From Oleispira sp. (GTDB lineage: Bacteria > Pseudomonadota > Gammaproteobacteria > Pseudomonadales > Oceanobacteraceae), in contig JAESQF010000039.1 of assembly GCA_016765295.1 (NCBI GenBank), forward strand, positions 1 through 63,266: 63,266 bases of DNA, in the 5' to 3' direction. The notes beneath the pieces were generated by a model, which was not told the origin of the DNA, made no database searches, and saw only the letters and a program-made list of their open reading frames with translations. This document shows positions 27,122-36,869 of this stretch, piece after piece. Numbering within the stretch: the first letter of the stretch is position 1; every line of letters starts with the position of its first letter. Both the position numbers and the translations under genes were made by a program.

Positions 27122-28405
27122 ATGCATACCCGTAAAATTTCCGTCATCGGCCTTGGATACGTAGGCCTACCAGTGGCTGTAGCCTTTTCTAAAGATCAGC
27201 CAGTTATTGGCTTTGATATCAACAAGAGACGCATAGACGAACTTAAAGATAAAATTGATCGGACACTTGAAGTTACTACAAAAGAATTAGAAAATTGTTT
27301 AATTGAATTTTCTAGCAATAAAAAAGACTTACAAAAAGCAGATTTTCATATCGTTGCCGTTCCAACACCCATTAACGATGCCAACCAACCAGATTTAACA
27401 CCGCTACTTTCAGCATCAGAAACTGTCGGTGCCATATTAAAAGCAGGTGATATTGTCGTTTACGAATCAACTGTCTATCCTGGGGCTACAGAAGAAGACT
27501 GTGTTCCTGTCCTTGAATCGGTCAGTGGCTTGGTATGCGGAAAAGATTTTTTTGTGGGTTATTCACCTGAACGAATTAATCCTGGTGATAAAGTTCATAC
27601 ATTTTCAACAATTATTAAAGTTGTTGCTGGCCAGACACCTGAAATTTTAGATATTGTTGCCGATGTTTATAGCAGTGTTGTTACTGCCGGTGTTCATAAA
27701 GCGCCAACGATCAAAGTCGCAGAAGCAGCCAAGGTGATTGAAAATACTCAGCGTGATTTGAATATCGCACTAATGAATGAACTCGCTGTTATTTTTGAAC
27801 GAATGGGTATTGATACGATTGATGTTCTAGAAGCCGCCGGAACCAAGTGGAATTTCCTGCCCTTCCGTCCTGGCTTAGTCGGTGGTCACTGTATTGGTGT
27901 TGACCCATATTACCTAACCCATAAAGCCCAGAAATTGGGGTATCATCCAGAAGTAATATCTGCAGGACGCCGCATCAATGACTCAATGCCTGAGCATGTT
28001 GTTGAGCAAACAGTTAAAAGAATGATTCAAGCAGACTGTAACGTGAAAGGCGCTAAGGTTGCAATTCTTGGCTTAACGTTTAAAGAAGATTGTCCTGATT
28101 TACGAAACTCTAAAGTTGGCGATGTGGTTAAAGAATTCCAATCTTATGGTGTTGACCTGCTCGTTCACGATTCCATGGCTGATAGCGATGAAGCACAACG
28201 TTATTACAATACTCGCCTTTGCGACTGGTCAGAGCTTACTAACCTAGATGCTATCGTTTTATGTGTTTCACATAATGAGTATAAAAGTGTCACACCAGAG
28301 CAATACAAAGCGATGCTTAATACTGGCGGCGTTTTCATGGACGTAAAATCCACCGTTGATCGCGGTAAATTCCTAGAGAATAACATAAACCTTTGGCGTC
28401 TATAA
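27122..28405 (+). CDS. tviB: UDP-N-acetylhexosamine 6-dehydrogenase (TviB/WbpO-like)
   Basis: 427 residues from ATG 27122, with AAGGAAG seven bases upstream; the longer frame to 27035 has no support. A Rossmann motif lies at 8-15 (VIGLGYVG), the UDP-sugar dehydrogenase centre at about 200-220, and the catalytic Cys at 257 in [13 protein letters not shown]. The product should oxidise C6 of UDP-GlcNAc or UDP-GalNAc in two NAD+ steps to the uronic acid. It is paired with a TviC-like epimerase, as in Vi-antigen and Pseudomonas O6 loci, so the polymer probably contains an N-acetylgalactosaminuronic acid-type residue. It is the first gene of the plus-strand arm. Confidence 0.92.
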   Translation: MHTRKISVIGLGYVGLPVAVAFSKDQPVIGFDINKRRIDELKDKIDRTLEVTTKELENCLIEFSSNKKDLQKADFHIVAVPTPINDANQPDLTPLLSASETVGAILKAGDIVVYESTVYPGATEEDCVPVLESVSGLVCGKDFFVGYSPERINPGDKVHTFSTIIKVVAGQTPEILDIVADVYSSVVTAGVHKAPTIKVAEAAKVIENTQRDLNIALMNELAVIFERMGIDTIDVLEAAGTKWNFLPFRPGLVGGHCIGVDPYYLTHKAQKLGYHPEVISAGRRINDSMPEHVVEQTVKRMIQADCNVKGAKVAILGLTFKEDCPDLRNSKVGDVVKEFQSYGVDLLVHDSMADSDEAQRYYNTRLCDWSELTNLDAIVLCVSHNEYKSVTPEQYKAMLNTGGVFMDVKSTVDRGKFLENNINLWRL

Positions 28406-28439
28406 TTTCCTGCTATTTTTAAGAAGAGTACGAGCTATC

Positions 28440-29465
28440 GTGAAGAATTTTGACATTATTAAGCAAGAGCTACTCGAATCACCAAAGCAGTGGCTAATCA
28501 CTGGTGTTGCGGGATTTATTGGTTCTAATTTATTAGAAACACTATTAAAACTAAATCAAACTGTTGCTGGCCTAGACAATTTTGCAACGGGCCACCAACA
28601 TAACCTTGATGAAGTAGAGGGCTTAGTTACAAAAGAACAATGGGCAAACTTCACATTACATAATGGTGATATTCGAAACATTGAAGATTGCAAAAACGCA
28701 GCGCTAGGAGCTGATTATATTTTGCATCAAGCCGCTCTTGGATCTGTACCTAGATCAATCAATGACCCGGCTACAACGAATGATGTTAATATTTCTGGTC
28801 ACCTGAACATGCTAATAACGGCTAGAGACGAAAAGGTTTCTGGTTTTGTTTATGCCGCGTCTAGTTCTACTTACGGTGATCACCCAGCACTACCTAAGCA
28901 AGAAGATAATATTGGCAACCCGCTGTCTCCTTACGCCGTGACTAAATATGTTAATGAGCTTTATGCCAATGTATTCAATCGTACATACGGTTTAAAAAGT
29001 ACAGGGTTACGCTACTTTAATGTCTTCGGCCCTCGCCAAGATCCCGATGGTGCTTATGCAGCCGTAATTCCTAAGTGGACAGCGTCAATTCTTAAAAAAG
29101 AAACGCTGTTTATTAATGGTGATGGTGAAACTAGTCGTGATTTTTGTTTCGTCGACAATGCAGTTCAGGCCAATATTTTAGCTGCAACTAATAATGAATC
29201 TGATGATAGCCAAGTATTCAACGTGGCGTGTAATGCACGTACCTCTTTGAATGAGTTAAAGGATATTATCTTTTCCTCTTTAACTAAATTTGATTCGACT
29301 ATTCCTGCCATTGATACTGAATATCGTGAGTTTAGAGCCGGTGATGTACGTCATTCTCAAGCTGATATATCAAAAGCCGAAGCCCTTATTGGATATAAGC
29401 CTAGCCATACGATACAAGAAGGTATTGCCGTTGCGATGCCTTGGTATTTAGCTAAGTTCGCATAG
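28440..29465 (+). CDS. tviC: UDP-N-acetylhexosamine(uronate) 4-epimerase (TviC/WbpP-like)
   Basis: 341 residues with a GTG start. It is a short-chain dehydrogenase with the NAD-binding [12 protein letters not shown] near residues 22-33, a Ser in [12 protein letters not shown] and the catalytic YAVTK. The [11 protein letters not shown] motif is typical of the WbpP/TviC group that accepts N-acetylated sugars. It interconverts gluco and galacto forms, working with the TviB-like enzyme 34 bases upstream to supply the uronic acid donor. Confidence 0.92.
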   Translation: MKNFDIIKQELLESPKQWLITGVAGFIGSNLLETLLKLNQTVAGLDNFATGHQHNLDEVEGLVTKEQWANFTLHNGDIRNIEDCKNAALGADYILHQAALGSVPRSINDPATTNDVNISGHLNMLITARDEKVSGFVYAASSSTYGDHPALPKQEDNIGNPLSPYAVTKYVNELYANVFNRTYGLKSTGLRYFNVFGPRQDPDGAYAAVIPKWTASILKKETLFINGDGETSRDFCFVDNAVQANILAATNNESDDSQVFNVACNARTSLNELKDIIFSSLTKFDSTIPAIDTEYREFRAGDVRHSQADISKAEALIGYKPSHTIQEGIAVAMPWYLAKFA

Positions 29466-29482
29466 ATAATCATCACAACTAC

Positions 29483-29522
29483 AAGGAAGTATTTGATGGG
29501 CCTTAACTGGGCCCATCATTAA
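29483..29522 (+). promoter_or_regulatory. Strong ribosome site, 8-residue mini-ORF and hairpin before the acyltransferase
   Basis: AAGGAAG at 29483-29489 is well spaced to an ATG at 29496 that opens a mini-frame, MGLNWAHH, ending in TAA (29520-29522). The same bases form a perfect hairpin (GATGGGCC at 29495-29502, GGCCCATC at 29510-29517). The acyltransferase ATG (29529) is in the same frame just after the stop and has no ribosome site of its own. This could be a leader peptide with coupled reinitiation, or a hairpin that limits expression. Confidence 0.4.
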
Positions 29523-29528
29523 TCAGTT

Positions 29529-30611
29529 ATGAATAATCAAACCAGTGAATTAATCCGAGCGCTTCGCCTTCTTCTAATTATGGGACTAGTACTAGTCCAT
29601 TTTGGTGGTTTTCCAGACTCATCACTAGATCCATTCCAAGGTGTAGTAAATCCTGAGCATTTTGTGCCGGCATCTATAAATAGTTTTTTTCTCTATTTCT
29701 TTTTGAGTGCAGTACCTGTTTTAAGTATCATTTCTGGTTATTTATATAGCCATAGAGGGAAACCAAACTACGTTCAAGCACTTAAAAAACGATTTTTAAC
29801 GATAGTACTTCCCTCCATTACATGGACATCTATCTGGCTTGCTTTTGCTTTCATACTGTATTCAATTGGAAAAAGCAGTAATCAATTTACCTATTACGAT
29901 GCTAGCTTTAGTGATTTTTCACTTCTACATTTAGTTAACGGCATTATTGGTATTACAGAGTCTCCTTTCGCTTTACAGTTTTGGTTCATTCACGATTTAG
30001 TTTTATCATTATTATTAACGCCAATTTTGTACCCATTGATTAAGCGTGCGCCTTTTCTGTTGATTGGGTTTTTTATCTTATGGGCGATAGAGTGGCAAGC
30101 ACCTGTCTTCTTCAATCTTAAAGTACTTACTTTCTTCTCTGTAGGTCTCTACCTGGGGCAGCGTAATTGGCAGCCAAGTGAGCTTAACTTCCTCAATAAT
30201 ATTTCTATCGTTGCCTTTATTGCTCTTATCCTAGGCCGTATCTACACCCCTTATTATAATAATGGGGATATGCCATTCGAAACGGTCTATGAACTAATTT
30301 TACGATCAGTCGGTACCTTTGCAGTATTTAGTCTAGCACTGCAGTTACGCAAACACGCTTCTGGTATATTTAACTGGTTATCTAATAATTCTGGTTATGC
30401 TTTTTTCATTTTTGCTGCCCACTTCCCTCTGATCATTTTATTCAAGCAAGTACTGTCGATGACCCATATGTTTAATGGTGCAGTAGGTCAAGTCGCGCTA
30501 TGGGTATTGGCTCCTGTTATCACTATCGGATTTATTATCATTGCAGCTAAAATACTCAATAAAATACTCCCTAGTCTATACAAATTTTTAAATGGCCAGA
30601 GATCTATATAA
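29529..30611 (+). CDS. Acyltransferase-3 family membrane protein
   Basis: 360 residues and about ten membrane helices. The N-terminus LIRALRLLLIMGLVLVHFGG matches the acyltransferase-3 motif with its conserved Arg and His. It probably acylates the polysaccharide. The start codon lies directly behind a mini-ORF with the only good ribosome site nearby. Its stop codon overlaps the start of the next gene (ATAATG), so the two are coupled. It is the third acyltransferase-3 gene in the window. Confidence 0.87.
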   Translation: MNNQTSELIRALRLLLIMGLVLVHFGGFPDSSLDPFQGVVNPEHFVPASINSFFLYFFLSAVPVLSIISGYLYSHRGKPNYVQALKKRFLTIVLPSITWTSIWLAFAFILYSIGKSSNQFTYYDASFSDFSLLHLVNGIIGITESPFALQFWFIHDLVLSLLLTPILYPLIKRAPFLLIGFFILWAIEWQAPVFFNLKVLTFFSVGLYLGQRNWQPSELNFLNNISIVAFIALILGRIYTPYYNNGDMPFETVYELILRSVGTFAVFSLALQLRKHASGIFNWLSNNSGYAFFIFAAHFPLIILFKQVLSMTHMFNGAVGQVALWVLAPVITIGFIIIAAKILNKILPSLYKFLNGQRSI

Positions 30612-31738
30612 TGACAAAAATGGCGGGGGTTACATGGACGATAACCCCACTCTCGGATAACCAAGAGCTGGTTGCAGGCATTTATGATGAGTTAGTACTC
30701 AACTACCCCAATTTGCCGGCAAATAATCACTGGTCGTACATTCGGCCACTGCTCAGTCACTTTTATCAGGAATCACAGGTATTTATTGCCGTTGCTAGAA
30801 ATGAGCAGAAAGTTTTCACGGCGATCCCTCTAGTTCTTAGTAAACAACAAAAATTTATTTATCGCTGGATTGAATTTGGTCTTCCTTTTCATAAACACAT
30901 GAATCTTATTTCAATCCCTAGGGTAACAGAAAATGAAATAACGGATATTTTACTAAAACTAGAACAAGCTATTCAGCAGTTACCGCTGAAGTGGCATCGA
31001 TTAGCCATTAGAAATATTTTACTTGATGCTAAAGTGGGCCCTGATCTAGTCAGCGACAATACAGTTTTTGAATTTTCGGATGATAGTGCATGGTTCAATA
31101 CCAGCATCAACAATGGCCCAGAATCAGTCATATCTAAGAAACTAGTCAAAAATTTAAAACGTCTACAAAAAAAGATGTTAACTATTGATGATGACTGCCA
31201 ATTATTAGAGGCCAGTTCGACGGATGAAATAAAGACAGCACTACTTTCTTTCCGATCAATTGAAGAAATTAGCTGGAAGGGGAATGAAGGGGTTGCTATT
31301 AATAGTAGCGATGAATTAATTTCTTTTTATTCCAAGTTGGTTACTGAATTCTCGTTAAGTAAGCAAGCTAGAATATTTCATTATGGGTCCGAAGATAAAA
31401 TCTATGCTTCAGCATTAGGATTCCTGCTGGGCGACAGCTTATATATACATAAAATTTCTTTCGATCAAAAATTTATGGACGTAGCACCTGGCAGCCTGTT
31501 AATTTTTGAAATCATAAAGAAATCGTTACTCGATGATCAGATAAACAAAGTAAGCTTAGTAACCTACCCTGATTGGGCTAAACGCTGGCATCCTCAGTCC
31601 GCCTCAGCCATCAATTATATCAAATATAATAACTCGATAGCAGGACGCTCTCTACAAGCGGCAGTATCTATCTGGAGAGGCAGTAAGCCCTTCATTAAAC
31701 GACTACGATCTAAATTACAGCAATTAACACCCGGCTAA
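30611..31738 (+). CDS. GNAT/FemAB-like acetyltransferase (BioF2-like domain)
   Basis: 375 residues, no signal peptide. The middle and C-terminal part (about 200-330) reads as an acetyltransferase-6/FemAB-type GNAT domain: SWKGNEGVAINS, ARIFHYGSEDKIYASALGFLLGDSLYIHKISFDQKFMDVAPGSLL. Such proteins occur in exosortase-type EPS loci and are thought to add acyl or aminoacyl groups to sugars or lipids. It is the last gene of the plus-strand arm, overlapping the acyltransferase stop by one base. Confidence 0.8.
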   Translation: MTKMAGVTWTITPLSDNQELVAGIYDELVLNYPNLPANNHWSYIRPLLSHFYQESQVFIAVARNEQKVFTAIPLVLSKQQKFIYRWIEFGLPFHKHMNLISIPRVTENEITDILLKLEQAIQQLPLKWHRLAIRNILLDAKVGPDLVSDNTVFEFSDDSAWFNTSINNGPESVISKKLVKNLKRLQKKMLTIDDDCQLLEASSTDEIKTALLSFRSIEEISWKGNEGVAINSSDELISFYSKLVTEFSLSKQARIFHYGSEDKIYASALGFLLGDSLYIHKISFDQKFMDVAPGSLLIFEIIKKSLLDDQINKVSLVTYPDWAKRWHPQSASAINYIKYNNSIAGRSLQAAVSIWRGSKPFIKRLRSKLQQLTPG

Positions 31739-31833
31739 CTACACAGTGAGCCATCTAGTAATTAATTTCGGTAGCAGGTATTTTTCTATATACTCACCAT
31801 TCGAATGATTAAAACCTGCGAAGCTTTTATTTT

Positions 31834-32265
31834 ATGGACATTCTGGCTCTATTCCTCAGCGCCCTTATCGCTGCAACACTATTTCCCATGGGATCAGAAG
31901 TTTTATTGATCGCACTCTTAAGCCAAGATAAAAACGAAATCTTACTTTGGTTTGTCGCCACCCTAGGTAACGTATTAGGCAGCGTCATTAACTATGGCTT
32001 AGGGTTTTGGGCCAGCGATTATCTTAATAAAAAATATCAACATGCTAAGTCATGGAAGCAAGCTCAAGCAGCTTATAATCGCTACGGTAGTTGGAGCTTA
32101 CTATTTGCTTGGTTACCTATTATTGGCGATCCAATTACCCTGATTGCAGGATTAGCGAGAACTCGCTTCAGTCTATTTATTTTACTCGTGGTTATTGGCA
32201 AGGGCGCACGCTATGCACTTTTGATAGCGCTCGCCCAAGTTGCTACGAGTCAGTATCCATTTTAG
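31834..32265 (+). CDS. VTT/DedA-type membrane protein, YqaA-like
   Basis: 143 residues with four hydrophobic segments. It resembles the YqaA branch of VTT (SNARE-associated, DedA) proteins: FPMGSEVLLIALL at the start, LGNVLGSVINYGLG in the middle and PIIGDPITLIAGLARTRF, the re-entrant proline-rich part. Family members are linked to lipid-carrier flipping and membrane homeostasis. Its last 23 bases overlap the tail of the convergent permease gene, so both genes share this stretch. Confidence 0.85.
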   Translation: MDILALFLSALIAATLFPMGSEVLLIALLSQDKNEILLWFVATLGNVLGSVINYGLGFWASDYLNKKYQHAKSWKQAQAAYNRYGSWSLLFAWLPIIGDPITLIAGLARTRFSLFILLVVIGKGARYALLIALAQVATSQYPF

Positions 32266-33583
32266 GTAACAAGGTATTCAATAGGATGGCCGACAAACCT
32301 GCCATAGTCACCGCAGAACCAAAAATATTCTGTACCATCTTTGGCATTTCTTTTAACAAATCAGGCACCATAGCTACCCCTAAGCCAAGACCAAACGAAA
32401 CGGCCATGATTAACATAGTCCGACGATCAAGTTCTTGAGTCGCTAGAATACGAATACCCGCAGCGGCAATCGTGCCAAACATAACCAGAGTCGCCCCCCC
32501 TAATACCGGTTTAGGCAGCTGCTGAAATATTCCGCCGATGACCGGGAATAAACCAAATAGTACTAATAAACCTGCAACCCAAAAAGCAACATAGCGACTG
32601 GCGATTCCGGTTAATTGAATCACCCCATTATTTTGGCTAAAAGTTGTATTCGGAAAAGTATTAAAAACCGCTGCTAGCAAAGAATTACATCCATCCGCTA
32701 ATACACCGCCTTTAATGCGCGCATCATAAATAGGGCCAGATATCGGTTGCCTAGACACCATTGATGTTGCAGTTAAATCTCCAGAGGACTCAATTACAGT
32801 CACCAGATAAATCAACGCAACCGGAATAAAGGCTTCTATATCAAATGAGAAACCATATTTAAACGGTATAGGTAGAGCGAACCAATCCATACCCGCAAGC
32901 TTAGAGAAATCGACTTTCCCCATAGAGTAAGCGGCGATCATACCGACGACCATGCCAAAGAAAATAGCGCCGGCACGAATCAGCGGGTTCTTACTTTGAT
33001 TTAATATAATAATTAATAATAAAACACCACCACCTAAGCCTAAATTTTCTAAGCTACCGAAATCTGGGGCATTAAAACCACCAGCAAGATCCGTCATACC
33101 CACTTTAATTAAATAAAAACCAATGGTAGTAATGACAATGCCGGTAACAAGAGGATTAATAAACGTTTTCAACTTATGCAAAAACTGGCTTAAGAATATT
33201 TCAATAAAGGCGCCCAAAAAACAAACACCAAAAATCAGACTTAATATTTCTTCTGGGCCACCACCCTTGCCCTTAGCAATAAACCCTGCCGCTAGAATAG
33301 AACCTAAGAAAGCGAAACTGGTCCCTTGTAAAGCGACCATGCCAGAACCAATAGGACCAATTTTTTTCGCTTGAATGAAAGTACCAACACCAGAGACTAT
33401 TAGCGCCATACTGATTAGATAAGGAATTTCTGCCCCTAGACCCAAAACACCACCAATAATCAGAGTCGGTGTAATAATACCAACAATACTGGCTAGCATA
33501 TGCTGGAAAGCAGCAAGAATCGCTGCAGGGATAGGAGGCTTATCATCTAAGCCATAAAGTAAGTCGGAATTGGGGGTTGCCAT
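32243..33583 (-). CDS. NCS2-family purine (xanthine/uric acid) permease
   Basis: 446 residues from ATG 33583, which has AAAGGA upstream. There are about 14 membrane segments. The NCS2 signature is present as QNNGVIQLTG (QNxGxxxxT), together with the VALQGTSFAF and SSGDLTATSMVSRQP segments seen in XanP/XanQ/UacT-type carriers. It imports xanthine or uric acid by proton symport; the exact substrate cannot be settled. It stands alone on the minus strand and ends in a 23-base tail overlap with the YqaA-like gene. Confidence 0.88.
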   Translation of the reverse strand: MATPNSDLLYGLDDKPPIPAAILAAFQHMLASIVGIITPTLIIGGVLGLGAEIPYLISMALIVSGVGTFIQAKKIGPIGSGMVALQGTSFAFLGSILAAGFIAKGKGGGPEEILSLIFGVCFLGAFIEIFLSQFLHKLKTFINPLVTGIVITTIGFYLIKVGMTDLAGGFNAPDFGSLENLGLGGGVLLLIIILNQSKNPLIRAGAIFFGMVVGMIAAYSMGKVDFSKLAGMDWFALPIPFKYGFSFDIEAFIPVALIYLVTVIESSGDLTATSMVSRQPISGPIYDARIKGGVLADGCNSLLAAVFNTFPNTTFSQNNGVIQLTGIASRYVAFWVAGLLVLFGLFPVIGGIFQQLPKPVLGGATLVMFGTIAAAGIRILATQELDRRTMLIMAVSFGLGLGVAMVPDLLKEMPKMVQNIFGSAVTMAGLSAILLNTLLPKMDTDS

Positions 33584-33802
33584 ACTAGTTCCTTTATTCA
33601 TTAAACGTCATAATAAGAACATAGCAATTTCCTGACCAAGTGATCTAGTAACATAACATTTACTAATTTAAGGCCATTCCAGCGGCCTATCACCTTATTT
33701 AAACTTAACTCTGTTTATTATTAAGGTTCCATACCAGTGCGTCATTGTTAACTACGCACTGAATTTGAGCCAGTCGATTAGAACAAATTCACTAACATCC
33801 AC

Positions 33803-34417
33803 TTATACTAAAGAATAACTCACCCTTGGCTCAGGCTTCTGTAGCGACTGCATGTGCAGCTGGTATTTATATTTCATTTGCTGCCACAACTGTAACTGCT
33901 CACTGGATAGTAACTGCGGTAATACCTCATCAAGCTGATCAAACATTTGCTTACGATCGTTAAAATCAGGAATTTCTAAAACTAACAACTGATCTTGCAA
34001 GCTATTAATTTTTTCTGCAAGAGCCTGCTTTAAATCCTTTTCCTGCTCGCTGGTCAATATCAATTCATTAACCACCCGTGTCAGCCTTTTATTAATTCGA
34101 CTTTCCATTTCCTCTGCAACCGTCTCACTCGCCAATAGCTTTTGCTCAGCGCTAAGGATTGCCCTCACCTCAATTACCATTTTCTCACGCAGTTGCAGCA
34201 ACTGCTGTTCTTTGCTGCCAGCATCCAGAGTTTGATTTCTTAAGGTTTGGAAACGTTCTAAATAGTCTTTACGAATTACTTGAATCTGAGCATCTTGCTG
34301 CTCGGTTAAATTTAGCGATTGCCAATCAAAACCTTGTCCATGAGAGCCCGACATTGTGAGCGCAACAGAACTGATAGCAATTAATAGCATTAAAATAGAT
34401 AGTACTCGTTTCATCAT
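33803..34417 (-). CDS. Spy/CpxP-like periplasmic protein
   Basis: 204 residues. A signal peptide is clear (MKRVLSILMLLIAISSVALT). The rest is helical, Gln/Glu/Leu rich, with two LTxxQ-like motifs (LNLTEQQDAQI; LILTSEQEKDL) and a third near LLSSEQLQLW. These motifs mark Spy/CpxP envelope-stress chaperones. The protein is longer than Spy or CpxP (about 160 residues) and has no cysteine, so the call is by pattern. It is divergent from the Smr gene. Confidence 0.65.
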   Translation of the reverse strand: MMKRVLSILMLLIAISSVALTMSGSHGQGFDWQSLNLTEQQDAQIQVIRKDYLERFQTLRNQTLDAGSKEQQLLQLREKMVIEVRAILSAEQKLLASETVAEEMESRINKRLTRVVNELILTSEQEKDLKQALAEKINSLQDQLLVLEIPDFNDRKQMFDQLDEVLPQLLSSEQLQLWQQMKYKYQLHMQSLQKPEPRVSYSLV

Positions 34418-34583
34418 CCAGTCTCTTATTGTTATTTGTTTGATGTATGGATAGACAACAAATATAGAGATCTATTCACAAAGATACGTCACCTTAATGT
34501 AAATAAGTGTCAGTATTTTATGAGTAATTAACAAGATGGTATACTGATGCTTATATTCCATCGCAAAAATAGTGCAGATAGTT

Positions 34584-35153
34584 ATGACAGACGATGATGA
34601 TTTCTTCCTGCAAGAGATGCAGGGAGTCAAAAAGATACAACAGACTAAAAAAGTTGACCTGAGCCAGCCTCATAGCGCCACAGAAGCACAAAGATTACGC
34701 CAGCAGTCCGCTACCAGCGAGCAAGCTAGTATCAATCCTAATCATCTACAGGATTATGCCATTGAGCGTGTTCAGCCCCACGAAGAATTAGGTTATCGCT
34801 GTCATGGCATCCAAGAGAACGTATTCCGCCGCCTACGCCAAGGCAAGAATCCGATTGATGCACGCCTTGACTTACACCGCATGACGATTGAGAAAGCCCG
34901 AGAGTTAGTATTTAGCTTTATCAATGACTGCGTTAGATACGACTTACGCACCGTGCTAATTATGCCAGGTAAAGGCGATCGTAATACCGAAGATCCCGCG
35001 CTACTGAAAAGTCATCTTATTCATTGGCTACCGCAATTAGCCGATGTACTGGCCTATCATACCGCTCATCCAAAAGATGGTGGCGCAGGCGCTATGTATG
35101 TATTACTGCGAAAAAGCGGGCGTAAGAAAGAACAAGATAGGCAACATTTTTAA
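34584..35153 (+). CDS. Smr-domain protein, SmrA/YdaL-like
   Basis: 189 residues from ATG 34584 (MTDDDDFFLQEMQGVKK). The Smr domain occupies the C-terminal half: ARLDLHRMTIEKARELVFSF (LDLH motif), LRTVLIMPGKGDR and HPKDGGAGAMYVLLRK. The N-terminal half matches the SmrA/YdaL pattern (LGYRCHGIQENVFRRLRQGK). Smr domains act as nucleases or nucleic-acid binders, for example SmrB in cleaving mRNA at collided ribosomes. A GTG at 34572 is an alternative start. It is convergent with ilvA. Confidence 0.88.
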   Translation: MTDDDDFFLQEMQGVKKIQQTKKVDLSQPHSATEAQRLRQQSATSEQASINPNHLQDYAIERVQPHEELGYRCHGIQENVFRRLRQGKNPIDARLDLHRMTIEKARELVFSFINDCVRYDLRTVLIMPGKGDRNTEDPALLKSHLIHWLPQLADVLAYHTAHPKDGGAGAMYVLLRKSGRKKEQDRQHF

Positions 35154-35202
35154 ATAGAAAGGGATAGACTTCCCTTTCTATACTAGAAGAAATAAAACAG
35201 TA

Positions 35203-36762
35203 TTAGCGCAAAAATAGCTGATACGCAGGATTATCAGTTTCATTCCAATAGGTATAACCCAGCTCGGTTAAATAAGCCTTCACTTCTTTCTGCTGATGCT
35301 TATCTTTTGGTACTTGCAAGCCCACCAATACGCGACCATTGGCGGCACCGTGGTTACGGTAATGGAATAGTGAGATATTAAATTTCTTACCCAAAGATTT
35401 TAAAAACTGCAATAACGCCCCAGGGCGCTCTGGAAATTCAAAACGATAGAGCAATTCATCATTGACTGAATCCGGCGCATGACCACCGACCATATGCCGA
35501 ATATGGTATTTTGAGACTTCGTCTTCGGTTAAATCCAATACCGGATAAGCTTTTGCATCCAGTTCGGCTATTAACGTCTCACGCGCGTCTTTTTCAGCAC
35601 CTACTTTTACCCCAACATAAATCTGCGCCGACTTATCATCACGATAGCGGTAATTAAACTCTGTGATTGGGCGCTTGCCTAATAGGTTACAAAACTGCTG
35701 AAAGCTGCCAGCACGTTCAGGAATAGTGACCGCTAAAATCGCTTCACGCCCCTCACCAATTTCTGCAACTTCGGCGATATAACGCAGACGATCAAAATTG
35801 ACGTTAGCGCCACTCAAGATCGAAACTAGGTTAGCTCCTTGAATGCCTTCACGTTCCACATACTTCTTCATGCCCGCAATACCCAAAGCACCAGCAGGTT
35901 CACAGACGGCACGGGTATCATCAAAGATGTCTTTAATCGCTGCGCATAGCTCATCAGGTGAGCAAGTAATTACTTCATCGACATAATGACGAGCAACTTC
36001 CCAAGTATTTTTACCGATCTGAGCAACCGCGACACCATCAGCAAAAATGCCCACATGAGGCAAGGTCACGCGACGGCCAGCCGCTAATGCTGCATGTAGG
36101 CAAGCGGACTCGGTCGATTCAACACCGATGATCTTAATTTCAGGACGTAAAAACTTAACATACGCAGCAATACCCGCAATGAGGCCACCACCACCTACAG
36201 GAACAAAGATGGCATCAATGGGATCATTAAGCTGACGCAAGATCTCCATGCCAATCGTACCTTGACCAGCAATAACTTCAGGGTCGTCATACGGATGAAT
36301 ATAGGTAAAGCCCTTTTCTTCGACCAGTTTTTGTGAATAAGCAAAGGCCTCATCAAAAGTATCACCGTGTAATATCACTTTCGCACCACGAGCCTTACAA
36401 GACTTAACCTTAATATCCGGAGTCGTACGCGGCATCACGATCGTCGCCTTAATGCCTAGCTTTTTCGCGGCTAATGCCAAGCCTTGGGCATGATTACCCG
36501 CAGAAGCGGCAACAACACCCGCTGCCTTCTCTTCATCGGTAAGCTGCACAACCTTGTTATAGGCACCACGAATCTTAAAAGAGTACACTGGCTGCTTATC
36601 TTCGCGCTTCACCCAAATATTATTTCCCAGACGCTCTGAAAGAAATGGAGCAATATGCAAAGGCGACTCAATCGCTACGTCATAGACGTTCGCAGACAGG
36701 ATCTTCTTGATATATTGGTCTAACAACTTAGAACTTGGGTTGGCGGAAGCACGGGCAGTCAT
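35203..36762 (-). CDS. ilvA: Threonine dehydratase, biosynthetic
   Basis: 519 residues, close to the length of the E. coli enzyme. The N-terminal PLP domain carries SFKIRGAYNK with the Schiff-base Lys63, SAGNHAQGLA and the glycine-rich VGGGGLIAG that holds the phosphate. The last 180 residues contain two ACT-like regulatory domains (VTIPERAGSFQQFCNLLG; FEFPERPGALLQFLKSLG), as expected for the isoleucine-inhibited biosynthetic form. It converts threonine to 2-oxobutanoate, the first step to isoleucine. It is divergent from rpiA, a common gammaproteobacterial order. Confidence 0.97.
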   Translation of the reverse strand: MTARASANPSSKLLDQYIKKILSANVYDVAIESPLHIAPFLSERLGNNIWVKREDKQPVYSFKIRGAYNKVVQLTDEEKAAGVVAASAGNHAQGLALAAKKLGIKATIVMPRTTPDIKVKSCKARGAKVILHGDTFDEAFAYSQKLVEEKGFTYIHPYDDPEVIAGQGTIGMEILRQLNDPIDAIFVPVGGGGLIAGIAAYVKFLRPEIKIIGVESTESACLHAALAAGRRVTLPHVGIFADGVAVAQIGKNTWEVARHYVDEVITCSPDELCAAIKDIFDDTRAVCEPAGALGIAGMKKYVEREGIQGANLVSILSGANVNFDRLRYIAEVAEIGEGREAILAVTIPERAGSFQQFCNLLGKRPITEFNYRYRDDKSAQIYVGVKVGAEKDARETLIAELDAKAYPVLDLTEDEVSKYHIRHMVGGHAPDSVNDELLYRFEFPERPGALLQFLKSLGKKFNISLFHYRNHGAANGRVLVGLQVPKDKHQQKEVKAYLTELGYTYWNETDNPAYQLFLR

Positions 36763-36869
36763 GATCTATACTTTTTTAGTGTATGAAAACAAGCATTGTA
36801 GCGAATAAGGATTTATAATGCTTGCCGTGACCTTATTTAATTTTGCACTACCATTTTTAGAGCCTAGCC

